Assembly (NCBI GenBank): GCA_021234155.1
Contig: JAJEKV010000014.1
Coordinates: 4,421,563-4,485,562 of the forward strand
DNA: 64,000 bases
DNA from: Isoetes taiwanensis
Taxonomy: Eukaryota > Streptophyta > Lycopodiopsida > Isoetales > Isoetaceae
Reading direction: 5' to 3'
Shown: one piece after another, positions 22,705 through 32,804 of the stretch
How the letters are laid out: every line of letters starts with the position of its first letter
Position numbering within the stretch: the first letter of the stretch is position 1
Notes under the pieces: model-generated
Told to the model about the DNA's origin: nothing
Seen by the model: only the letters and a program-made list of their open reading frames with translations
Database searches by the model: none
Program-made: the position numbers and the translations under genes

Positions 22705-22814
22705 ATGGGGGTCTCAGGGGCAAGGGCTACAAAGCGCCATGAAGTTGTATGGTATGGATGGGGATTAAAGAACTAAAGTGCTATGAAGAATTGGAAGATG
22801 TTTAAAAGCACAAA

Positions 22815-22960
22815 CGATGCCCGCCCTCAGTGGTTGGCACGGGGGGGTTGGGGGGGGTTCAACCCTGTGGGGGGGAGGTTCGATTCCGGCTGCTGTCGGA
22901 ATATTTTTGGTATGGGCTTGGTTTGAATGTGCTTTTTGGAATAGGCTTAGATGGGAAAGG
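22815..22960 (+). mobile_element. tRNA-derived SINE head (A and B boxes)
   Basis: GCCCTCAGTGGTTGGCAC (about 22823-22840) fits a pol III A box and GGTTCGATTCC (22877-22887) is a perfect B box. They are separated by a G-rich spacer, as in the SINE at 1085-1292. The following ~70 bp have no coding sense. The 3' end is not clear because purine-rich tandem repeats follow. Confidence 0.6.
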
Positions 22961-22992
22961 ACTAAGACAAGCAGAGAAGGGGAAAGGACTAA

Positions 22993-23171
22993 CACAAGCA
23001 GAGAAGGCTACAGATCCCGCGCATTTTGAGCATGCTAGGATCTGGAACAAGTCATTGGCGCGCCATGGTCTGGAACAAGTCATTGGCGCGCCATGGCACA
23101 AGCAGAGAAGGCTACAGATCCCGCGCATTTTGAGCATGCTAGGATCTGGAACAAGTCATTGGCGCGCCATG
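22993..23171. repeat. Tandem duplication of a 75-bp unit plus a 28-bp partial copy
   Basis: A unit starting CACAAGCAGAGAAGGCTACA and ending CATTGGCGCGCCATGG occurs at about 22994-23068 and 23097-23171. Between them is an extra copy of only its last 28 bp. Confidence 0.9.
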
Positions 23172-23204
23172 GGTCGCCTAGAGAGACTGACAGTGTGTTG
23201 AGAG

Positions 23205-23525
23205 AGAGCAAGGAGGAAGATAGGTAGGGAAGGAAGGCTAGAGAGATAGAGCAGGGAGGAAAATAGGAAGGCTAGAGAGATAGAGCAGGGAGGAAAATAG
23301 GATGTAAGAAGGCTAGAGAGATAGAGCAGGGAGGAAAATAGGATGTAAGAAGGCTAGAGAGATAGAGCAGGGAGGAAGAAGGTAAGAGAGGGCTGGAGAG
23401 AGAAAGTGAGGTCAGAGAGGGCTAGAGAGAGAAAGTGCTAGGCGCTAGAGAGAGAAAGTGAGGTCAGAGAGCGCTAGAGAGAGAATGTGCTAGGCGCTAG
23501 AGAGAGAATGTGCTAGGCGCTAGAG
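23205..23525. repeat. Purine-rich minisatellite
   Basis: Units GGCTAGAGAGATAGAGCAGG + GAGGAAAATAGG (41-bp period, 23240-23380) pass into GCTAGAGAGAGAAAGTG / GAGGTCAGAGAG and TGCTAGGCGCTAGAGAGAG units up to 23525. Confidence 0.85.
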
Positions 23526-24440
23526 AAGAATCTACCGGGATTGAAACGAAGACTGAATCTATGAGATCTGATCCGGATGGAGAGGATGTGAGCAGACTTG
23601 GCCAACTGGAAAAACAACAGGAACCCGGCTATGGAGGCACAGAGCAGGACATGGAAGCAAGCAAATCCGGAATACCTAAACTAGAGAAGAAATCGGAATA
23701 CAGGAAGCAGACCATTTTAAGAAAACCTTCTGCCAGAGCATCCTGCCAAAACGAGATGATTCCAGAACAGAAAGCATGAAGAATCCCGAGCTACAATCCA
23801 GAACAGAAAGCATGAAGAATCCCGAGCTACAAACGAAAAGAGACATTAGAGGAAATTTGAGATCTCATTTCATCCCCATAAGAATCCTCCAATGGAATGG
23901 CTACCCTCTGTTAACTGCAATTAATGCAGCACCAACAACTTCATTGCTGTTGTTTTTCCCCCATAACTTTTGATCCACTTGTCAAAATGTTGCGGCGTTT
24001 GTTGCATTAGATGCGGAATGAAAAGATCTTTCTAATGATATATGGTAATGATGTATTTCAATATGGTCATACGCATTAACCTTAAAAAATATGATTTTTT
24101 GCTTATTTCTTATATATTTATATCGTAAAAGATGTATGAATGGGTTATCACTAGATAGATCTTGTGAAGACGAACCCATTGCTACAAAACGTTTTTGAAT
24201 CGGAGTTCTGGATCAAAAGTTATAATGAAAAAATGATACTACAGAAGTTAGTTGCAGCTGCATTAATTACAGGCTGCCACATAATACTGGAATGAGATAT
24301 ACTGAAGCTCTTCTCTTATTGGACAGTTTAAAAAGCTGACATGGCATTTTAAGCATCCCTTAATGGGACAAAATGTGATCTCATTTTTCCTCTAATGAAC
24401 CAGAGAGGCCACATCCAGGAAGGGCGGTTTACCACAGGGA
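23526..24440. other. Non-genic stretch with small repeats
   Basis: A 36-bp unit (AGAACAGAAAGCATGAAGAA + TCCCGAGCTACAA) is duplicated at 23764-23833. Positions about 23915-23975 and 24205-24275 are imperfect inverted copies (TTAATGCAGC / CATAACTTTTGATCCA). No gene is recognised. Confidence 0.45.
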
Positions 24441-25304
24441 AAGGAAGGCATGAATAGGAAGAGGGCATGGAAGAAAAGGCAAAGCCGCCACAAATCGCCA
24501 CAAAGAAACCCTCAGGATTCACATGCATCCAAGCAACCGAAAAAATCAGAGAAGAGATCTAGATGCATCAAAGCAACAAAAAGACCAGAAAAAGAGATCC
24601 ATATGCAGCCAACAACCGAAAATACCAGAGAAAGAGGTCCAGAGGCATCCAAAGACCCAACAATACTAGAGGGAAACCAAAACAATCTAAAGGCATCTAC
24701 GCAACTCACAAAATCAGAGAAAGAGTAACTGACCGACTCACAGATCTTCAAAACCAGTCGTAGTCTGTTGTAACTCATGAAACCTCTAAACCAATATCTG
24801 CTAAAGCCACCAACCGTCCTGCAAAAATCCAATAGGTGTGAGTGTGGATATAACCGTGACAATCCAAAAGGTATGAGTGTGGATGTAAATCGTGACACGC
24901 TGAGCGTGGGAAGCTGAGTAGTCAAAGCAACAACAAAACTGGTAGGATAAAGAAGGAGGAGAAAAACTAGCTCAAGATCTTGACTTAAAGGTAAGGGGTG
25001 ATTCGCATTAAATATTTTCACTTCGTCGATTCTTATATGGTTTTATTCATATAGTTTCCGTTGACCTTCGACATTTTGCGTTGTTTGTTTAATGCATATT
25101 TTGGAGTGAAGTGGTATTCTCATTGAGCTTTGTAAAATCATTGAGTACAAAAATAATTCCCCTATTCGGGGTAGAACTTCTGAAAAAACTTGAAATTTGA
25201 GTGCTCCGAAACTAGACAATCATCGAGAACACAATGAACTAAGGACCACATGATAAAAAATGATGCATCCACCGCTTGGTCTATGCAAAAATGAGAAAAA
25301 TTGG

Positions 25305-25377
25305 CGACCGCTTCTCACCGGGATGAAAAACCCCGCCCTTTCGGGTTTTCGAGGAAAACCCTAATGAGAAACGGTCG
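25305..25377 (-). repeat. Structured motif, copy with 13-bp stem
   Basis: On the minus strand CGACCGTTTCTCA pairs with TGAGAAGCGGTCG (one G-T wobble). It encloses GGGTTTTCCTCGAAAACCC, GAAAGG and GGGGTTTTTCATCC. The loop is shared with the other copies; the stem sequence is not. Confidence 0.65.
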
Positions 25378-25576
25378 TCAACGCTCTCGAAGAATGCCGC
25401 TAGCATACGTCTGCCGAGAAGTGAGACGATAATACAACAAGATGGCTCTGACAACTGAAAGAACTGCGAGAAAATGACCTGCAATGAAAGTATGAAAAGA
25501 AGAATGACCCATTAGAAAGTTAGAAGCTATAGGCATAGGCACACATCAAAGCGCAATTTCCAAGAATATAATAGCA

Positions 25577-25785
25577 CTCGGAGGCTCCAGGGCCACGCCG
25601 AGGAAGAAACACAAAATGAAAAAACCGGCCCGTGGGAAAAGACCATCGCGGGAAAGAACATCCGACTAGTGCTGCCTCGGAGGCTACAACGCCACGCCGA
25701 GAAATTAAATAACAAATACAGACTCGGAGGCTACAACGCCACGCCGAGAGAGAATGAACCTCGGAGGCCACAGTGCCACGCCGAG
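25577..25785. repeat. Four CTCGG...CCGAG hairpin units
   Basis: The 26-bp unit CTCGGAGGCTACAACGCCAC + GCCGAG and variants occurs at 25577, 25676, 25723 and 25760. Each can fold through CTCGG/CCGAG. The last three are spaced 47 and 37 bp apart. Confidence 0.75.
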
Positions 25786-26100
25786 AAAGAATGAAAAATA
25801 AGCACACATGTATTTGCAAGAACATGGCAAAGAAACAATGGAGGATACATCGCAAAGAAACAATGGAGGACTGACAAATAAGAAACGAGCAACTGCAACA
25901 ATGGAACGGAATAATGGAACACAAGAAAGCGACATGACCTACTGCAGATGATACATCAAGGGAGGGAAGATGAGGGAAACTGGTAGGATAAAGAAGGAGG
26001 AGAAAAACTAGCTCAAGAGAACGCCGATGAAAGAAAATGAAAGAAAAGTCAAAATAAATAGGTGATGTGAGGAGAGACGTCCCCATCCAAGGAATGTCGG

Positions 26101-26122
26101 TTCTATTGCTATCGCAATAGAA
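26101..26122. repeat. Small perfect hairpin
   Basis: TTCTATTGC, 4-base loop, GCAATAGAA. Function unknown. Confidence 0.6.
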
Positions 26123-26750
26123 CTGTGGCATTACAGAGCTGCAATAGCAATTTTAGATCTGGTACTGCCTTTATTCAATTGTTTCTGGATAAGCTTCTTG
26201 CATTGGATGGAAGCTTGCTTCATTATTATCATACAGAATCTTTATTTCAAAGTATACGCAATCACACAAATTTGCATTCTCTGTTCCAATGCAAATGTCG
26301 GTAAAAAGTGTGAGATAACCATAATAATCTGATGTCAACAAACTTTTTAAACAATATGCTATTTGATATTTGTACATTCATAGGCATTCCGTTTTCCACA
26401 TGTACTACTGCAGAATTACAATTACATACTGTATAGGACATAGGATTATCTGAACTCATATCTTTCATGTTGTATTTCTTGTAATAAAAGCTTGCATTCC
26501 GCTTTTCGATCTATAGATGTGACTCCTTGGATTGTGATTCTTCGTCTTCTTTGACCTCTGTATTTGGTTTTCAACTACACTTACTCGAAATAGCTTAGCC
26601 ACCCAGATTATCTTCATCAATTGCATTTGATATGATTTTTCATTGGCCTGTTAGTCATCACCAGATGTCATTATCAGCAGACATGTGAATGCCCTGCATC
26701 ATTGCTGAATTCTGGTAATCAAAGACAAATAAAGGCTACCTGGAATCTTA
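26123..26750. other. Non-genic AT-rich stretch
   Basis: No exon with recognisable similarity. The last exons of the RPA1 copy would be expected here but are not found. Confidence 0.4.
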
Positions 26751-26752
26751 GT

Positions 26753-28155
26753 TTAGATAAATTTACTAGCACTGCATCCAATAATTTGTTTTGCCTCCTT
26801 GTTAACTGCGGTAGCCCAGATCTGTCCACTTGAGTCTGCTAGGCTTGCAGATGAAATATATCTATCGAAGATGGACAAAATCATAATTGCTTCTCTAGTT
26901 CTAGCAATGCATAAATGGAAGATAATTTTTATCACCTTTTGGAGCTATCAGTAATTCTCTGGCATGCCTCGGACCAAAAGTTCAAATCTAGTTTCATGTT
27001 CATGGCTTTCTTGTTACAGAAATTACAGGCATTGTACCACATGGATTGTTCCGGATCTATAAATATTATCCAAGCTCGCACATTGAAATATGCAGGCCGC
27101 AAAAGATGCAAATCAGCCATCATTCATTTACCTCAATATTGAGCATCAAATTTGTTATATTGTCAAGTAGTGCTACCGTATTTGTTCCAGTAGAAGCTGC
27201 TATAACGTTAGAAGACCAACTTCGTTCGTTGTAAATGAAAGGTGTATTCAATCTCAATTGTCGGTGCGGTAAATTCCTTCCAGCAGCTATATACTTTCCA
27301 GCTTTGCCACTAGTATCGTACCTATTCAATATAATCAGACTACTCAGGTCAATGTTCAAAAATAACAACTTTGAAATTCATATTGTTACCATAATTATAG
27401 TTCTTTCATAACTTTGCTTGGTGGATTCACCTCTACAGTGGAATTAGTTGTCGTCGATAATGAAACTCCTAATAGAATTAGTCTCACTACTACTCTTTAC
27501 AATTTTTATAGAACCCAAGTTTCGATTGTACAAATCCAAAAAATCAGTTGTTCGTAGTCGTTGTGCAACTATTGCAAGCTTTTTATTAGCTATTTCAAAC
27601 AACCGTTGTCCTGGATTCAGAGCCAGATCTCCCCACAGGCTTATCTTTACACTCTGTTGGCTGCAAATTACATTGTAGTTAACGCACACAGAATTTTGTA
27701 AAAGCTATGTCAAACTACCTTTGGTCTTCAATAGGTATATCTCGTTTAGCGACTTCCTGACTGTTCAATCTTCATAATACATTTTCTGTTGGAGACATAA
27801 AGAGCAACCCTGACAACTTTTGGAGTATAAAATTCTTTATTTTAAAAAGCACATTTTCTAAGCAGAGCATCTGATAAATGTACTCACCAATCAGGATCTT
27901 GCTGTTAACATAGGGTGCTAGTTCGTTAATTTTTACAAAATCGCATTCCGCTAAAGAGATCTCTACTTTCTCATCTGTGCTTTCTTCCACTAAAAAATTT
28001 AGATTAAGCAGCATTTCATACTCATTTTTGACACTTGAGTATCGCTTATCTGCTCGAATTCTCCCTCTGGAAATATAGTAAACCTTCCCTAGCCAGAACA
28101 ATCTGTCAAACTTTACTGCCACCTCGTTGAACATTGTTGCTTCAATTTGTGTTCC
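26753..28155 (-). pseudogene. RPA1: RPA1 (replication protein A 70-kDa subunit) pseudogene, partial
   Basis: Minus-strand exons with good splice sites match the central and C-terminal DNA-binding folds of the single-strand DNA-binding RPA large subunit: GTQIEATMFNEVAVKFDRLF, GKVYYISRG and YSSVKNEYEML (28155-27890); LLFMSPTENVL, then an in-frame TGA, then RLNSQEVAKRDIP (27822-27732); VKISLWGDL and EIANKKLAIVAQ (27640-27560); GVSLSTTTNSTVEVNPP (27460-27410); the zinc-finger fold SMWYNACNFCNKKA and FWSEACQR (27040-26950); WATAVNKEAKQIIGCSA (26820-26765). The TGA aligns with a conserved Arg (CGA to TGA would be CpG decay). A frame change lies near 27115, and the third zinc ligand is Ser (FWSEAC for YWCEGC). 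The N-terminal fold and the C-terminus are missing. Confidence 0.8.
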
Positions 28156-28444
28156 CTATAAACACAATGAATAGTCTATCTAAGCTCTATGCAATTAATT
28201 TGAGAGATATGACACATTTTTGCAAGTCCAAAACTTAGTCAATACATTTTAAATAGGAGTTAAATATCTTAAGCAATAGAACCAACTTGATCATTTATAA
28301 AAGGATGGAGTACGTACAAAATCCAAAACACAGATGCATAAGTCAATCTATATAATTACTTTGGGGAGTACATTGTGGAAAACAAAACAGACCAATAAGT
28401 AGATTCTTAATCAAATATACAGATAGTACATCTCTTTAAATAAA

Positions 28445-28615
28445 ATTTAAATTGAATTGAATTGAACTTTATCATCCACACAGACCAATCGGCCTATAGG
28501 ACTTAAACAAACAAAAAACAGTCGGTCTATTACTATCCAGGATTAAAAAACCCTCACCGTAAAGGGTCTTTGAGGGAAAAACCTTAGTAGTAATAGACTT
28601 ATTGAGCATGATAAA
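28445..28615 (-). mobile_element. Solo LINE 3' tail (or SINE sharing it)
   Basis: On the minus strand: stem GTCTATTACTA with TAGTAATAGAC (28598-28588 and 28535-28525), enclosing GGTTTTTCCCTC and GAGGGTTTTTTAATCC. Then come AAGTCCTATAGGCCGATTGG and TCT, GATGATAAAG and an (AATTC)n-type tail at 28455-28470. It has all the 3' blocks of the LINE family here but no coding part, so it is a severely 5'-truncated insertion or a SINE using that tail. Confidence 0.65.
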
Positions 28616-28985
28616 AGTCGCATCATCCTAAACTTAAATTATACTTTGCTTTCTTCGCGTGTACTTTTGGAATCTTATGTTCCGTATGGACATGGACGTG
28701 ATACCCCTTGGTGGTGCATAGGACCAAAGAATACAACTTACTTTTTCTTTCCTTGGGGGATCCGAAGAATTCAAAACCCAAGTCTTGTCCCAACAATTTT
28801 CATAAACCTCCTTTTCGTTTTGCTTTTTCTTTTTCCTCATATTCCATTTTGGAGCCCAATATTGAACTTCAATCCAATAGTTTTCTAGTCCGGGTTTATC
28901 ATCATCCTTGGTAGGTACACATCTAACCTAACCAAATTGGATATACATCTAGATTATCAGGTTTAATGAGAACAAAATACCCCTT
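28616..28985. other. Non-genic stretch
   Basis: AT-rich, with no recognised gene or repeat. Confidence 0.4.
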
Positions 28986-28989
28986 TTTC

Positions 28990-31965
28990 ACATCCTCTGT
29001 AAGCGACCAATCTGGTAGGCCATGCCATTGGGGCCTGCTAGACTTGCTACCAACATGCCAATTAGCCAAGCTCCTTTTTTGCGAGGTACCAACATTCAAC
29101 TCAACTTGTTCTAGGGATTTCTTCTTCTATCTAGAAATTGGAAGAAATCCATCTTTCAAGGGCCCTCCTCCATCAATGTTTTGCAAGGCCTCACCCACTT
29201 TCTCGCAATATATAATCACCTTCTGTAAAGAATCTTTCTTTGCTACACTCAGTGTTGGTTGTTGTAAAATGTCTTGCCAATGCCTAATAAATTGTTTAAG
29301 TCCTCTCATCAATGCTTCATGATCTTTGGTGTTCTTGAACGGTGGGAGCGACAAAGGCTCGCCTTCAGGAATCATTACCTTACCATCTTTATCTCTTCTC
29401 CACATTTCATATCCATTGGTAGGGATCCAATCTTGATCTGTCGAATGCATCTTACATTGCATTATAGGAACACCTTCTTTAACCCAGAATTTGAATTATA
29501 AGGGTTTGGAATGACCTGTCAAAGCAAGGTTTCCTTCTGGCATATATGGCTCTACAAAGGATTTCTAATCTGGAACTTCATCAACTAAGAATGATATAGG
29601 TGATGGTTTTTTTGTACGTGCAAATAACTCCATTAGTTGTGGCAACGTCGTTATTGATTATCGTTGCAACAAAGAGGAGAACACTCCAAAGAAGGCATCC
29701 ACATCATAGTGTGACCAACCATAAGAAACCCAACCTTCACAACCTCGAACACATTTTTTGCTGTCAAGAATGAGCATGCTTGAAATAACCATCTATTCTT
29801 ATTTTGGCTAAAGCAATTATCAAGTTATAGACACAATTCTTGAGGTAGCTTTCTCCCCACTACTCCGTGAGACGTCTTATCTATAGTTGTCGAAGTGATT
29901 GGTTCCCTTCCAGAAAACTTTGCATTCTTTTCCATCTATTTAGTTGCAACATGTGCCTCATCATTTAGAAGAGCCCCAAACAAAGCATTGCTACTGCTTT
30001 GCTCATTTGTAACACCTCTTTCTAGATTTCGGAGACATTTGAAGATAGAGCCAACATGAAAATTAGGTCCATCTTCCCATAGATCTAATGAGAAATGACC
30101 ATACACACCTATTCCGTGTCCATGGGTCAACATTCTTGCTAGTGAGATCTTCAACTGTTGTGCATTAGCACAACTTTTAGGGATTGGCTGCAATCTAGGC
30201 AAAAAAAGTTTTGTGTTGATCCATTTTTATCGTGTATGATCCATAAATATCTTTCGGGTTCCATTGAAGAAAATACCCTCCACTGATAATAGATTGCCCT
30301 ACATGATGTTTGCTCATTCTGATGTCGATGCATCTCATTTCTCAAAGCATTTCTTTGCTCAGGTACAACTGTACTTCTCAGAGCCTCTCGCAATTGTATG
30401 CAAGTGTTACATTTTGAAAAGCTATTATTCTTTGCCACCACCACATCACTAAAATGCTTATTCTAGATTCTGCTAAAAGCTGACTGAGAGATTGCTCGTC
30501 CACCTATTTGTGTTAGAACAGTGTTGACAACTCTTGTAAGCACTCTTTTTTAATGTATTGAGGTGGCAAGACACGCTTCACCTCTTTGTTCCCATGCTCA
30601 TTTAATTTTGTCTTGTGTGGCATTGATTCAGCCATGTATTTAACAAAGTTACCGAACACTTCAATTGCCATCATAGTGTTGCTCCTAGTTTTGATAGTAC
30701 CTGTATTCCCATGTACTGCTTTTCTTGCACCATCTCTATATTCATTGTAGTACCTATAGAAAGTGCTCTCTGCAAAACCAATCATGCATGTCACTGCTTC
30801 TCTGCAGATTCTCTAATGGATATGTCATGGGACCTGTATTTGCATCTCTAATGCTGGATCCAAACATAGAATACATTATATTCTTTTTATCACTTGAAGT
30901 CTGGGTCCAAGACTTTTTCCTGATATTTTGTATTTCAACGGAGAATTTAACTGTGCACCAAGAAGGTCAACAAGGTCTTCCCCTTGTTTCTTGAACAATC
31001 TCCTTTGAACAGTTACACATATGTTCCGCTTTTTTCAATTTTTTCTTAGGGTTCGATATTTCTCCCTCATCTTTTCTCTTCAATTTTTGTTTTATTGCTT
31101 TCTTCACCAAGAAGTGAGCCTTCCTCTTCTTGTATAAGAGAACATTCTCTGGAGACATAGAGAAAGAATGTTCTACAAGCTCACTATCTACATTGGCCCT
31201 AACCAATGTACTTCCATTTAGATGAAGGACATGTTCTATCGGCCATCGCACCAGAGTAGAAATCTCAACCATGCCTTTGCATACACGACAATTGTTACTC
31301 ACATTGCTCTGCTCATTGAATTGCAGTTAGGCAACAGCTGAGTAATAGCAACCCCGACAGTGTCATCTCCAAGTGGCAAATCTTCAACTGCATCTAAAGG
31401 ATCGCAATTACACATGATTGCAATTGCAAATGTTTCTCCAAAACATGAATGGACTAATCTAAACTTCTTGTTCTTCCACTCAGTCCTTTTTGAAGTAAGA
31501 CTTATATCCCCCTCAACAGTTTCAACTGTATCCTCTTCAAGAACTACACCTGGTATTGCCTTCGTGTTTTGTTCCCACATAAGGCATACCATATCAAACT
31601 AATTTATTATCTCATGAAGACATTTAAGAAAAGAGAGATTTATATAAAGGGAGAGTATGAACTAACCATGTCTATTTTCTTTATGTCTTTCAAAGGCCAT
31701 GCCACAAAAGAGTCTCCTTTGGTAGATCCACATTCCCATGCACGGCGGTCTTTAGAGCTACCTTTGCCCATCCCATTTCTAATTCTTTAGAGTGGAGAAG
31801 TCCTCGTATAGCTATGATTGCTCCCTTTGCAACCACTTTGCCTTCTATCAAGAGTTCAAACTCTACAGCAAAGCAAAAATATATATCAAACGGACTCAAG
31901 TCCGTGAACTCCATGAATGAAAAATAACACAATACTAACCTGGCTCTGGCTCTGGGTCCAAGCAT
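28990..31965 (-). pseudogene. DUF7869-like DDE-transposase relative, decayed
   Basis: Successive minus-strand frames form one ancestral protein. Its N-terminal part has a Tnp1-like segment (ELLIEGKVVAKG...LEMGWAKVAL, 31890-31760). Then come AESTFYRYYNEYRDG (30775), SMPHKTKLNEHGNKEVKRVL (30620), KCNTCIQLREAL (30410; Cys pair), YLWIIHDKNG (30250), THGHGIGVYGHFSLDLW (30120), GSIFKCLRNLE, LDNCFSQNKNRWLFQACSFL (29850-29790), FLMVGHT with YDVDAFFGVFSSLL (29735-29670), GHSKPL...FKFWVKEGVP (29500) and a helical C-terminus to 29127. The order LDN then GHT-x-DVDAFF fits the DUF7869 family, whose Asp residues are thought to be catalytic (family assignment from memory). Stops and frameshifts are frequent, for example within the GHT-DVDA stretch. 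Confidence 0.6.
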
Positions 31966-31969
31966 ACAT

Positions 31970-32760
31970 TCGTAGTATTTATAACTGGGCTACCATAGCT
32001 ATGGTTTATGATTTCTAGTAAAAACTATGAAAACCACATTTATACCATTAGATTATATTCTAGTGGATATAAGATATAAAAAGCCTAAGCATACATTTAA
32101 AAACATACTACAACTATCATACTGTTCCTAAAAAATTCAAAACAAAAAAAAAGACTAAAAAAACATGCAAGAGAAAAAGTGGCTTAACAAATTTTAGTGC
32201 AGACATTTTATGCCATGCCACGGAGATGGTTCTAAAATAGTTGGTCTGGCCTAGCCTTTTTCGATGTGCCCTCGTCTTGCCTAGTTCCGCCATCAACAAT
32301 AGTTTGCCGCCTTGCCTAGTTCCGCCATCAACAATTTGCCATCAGCAATTTTGCACCTGCCTCAGGACTTTCGCCTTAATTTGTTTGGTCCTACAGCCCC
32401 TTGCATAGAGCCCCCTTGATTTGCCCCTTTCTGGCTTTCTCTCTCTAGGGTTTACAGTCTCTCTCTAGCCCCAAAACCCCCAAACCCCTAAAAGGTGCTC
32501 TGACCTACGTTTTTGGTCCCCAAATTGGATTCTGAGCGCAATTTTGTATGCCAGAGACCCCACTGCCTTTGCAAGTCAGCGCACAGAATAATGTTGAGCT
32601 AGGCTCCAACATTTGCCTGACATTGCCATAGCCCAACCAACTGCCTCTTGGCCTTGCCTAGCCTGGCCACAGCCCTGCCACAGCCTGCCTAGCCCTGCTA
32701 GACCTAACAAGCACCTGTCATAGCCTACCTAAACCTTGCTTGACGTGCCATACCCCAAGT
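31970..32760. other. Non-genic stretch; possible leader of LINE 2
   Basis: AT-rich to about 32270, then C-rich with short repeats of GCCTAGCC, GCCACAGCC and ACAATTTGCCATCA. The C-rich half resembles LINE 2 ORF1 in composition and may be its 5' UTR. Confidence 0.4.
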
Positions 32761-32804
32761 CATGGCCACAGAAGCAGCCCAGTGTCCGGACTCACCCCTA
32801 GCAA

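Larger units (their letters stand above)
17675..22760 (-). mobile_element. LINE 1: near full-length, decayed non-LTR retrotransposon
   Basis: Minus-strand element read from ~22760 to ~17675: a GC-rich ORF1-like region, then an ORF2 with AP-type endonuclease, reverse transcriptase and a C-terminal Cys/His region, then a structured 3' UTR and an (ATAGA)n tail at 17683-17701. It is much richer in GC than its surroundings. It belongs to the same family as the elements at 32762-37625 and 46125-49290. Frameshifts and stops break both ORFs. The 5' limit is set by loss of similarity in ORF1 and is approximate. Confidence 0.85.
24441..26060. repeat. Second A/G-rich tract with internal repeats
   Basis: Composition resembles 13640-17650. 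A ~42-bp block (AACTGGTAGGATAAAGAAGG + AGGAGAAAAACTAGCTCAAG) occurs at about 24937-24979 and 25978-26020, bracketing the structured motif at 25305-25377 and the CTCGG hairpin units at 25577-25785. Direct repeats ~1 kb apart could be decayed terminal repeats, but no TG...CA ends are evident. Confidence 0.45.

Noticed and set aside
23915-24275. Terminal inverted repeats of a DNA transposon
   Set aside because: The inverted similarity is patchy, without clear ends or target duplication.
25577-25785. CRISPR-like array
   Set aside because: Only four units with uneven spacing in a plant nuclear context and no cas genes.
32450-32500. Telomere-like CCCCAAACCCCTAAA run
   Set aside because: Only one or two degenerate CCCTAAA units; the sequence fits the C-rich leader of the adjoining LINE.
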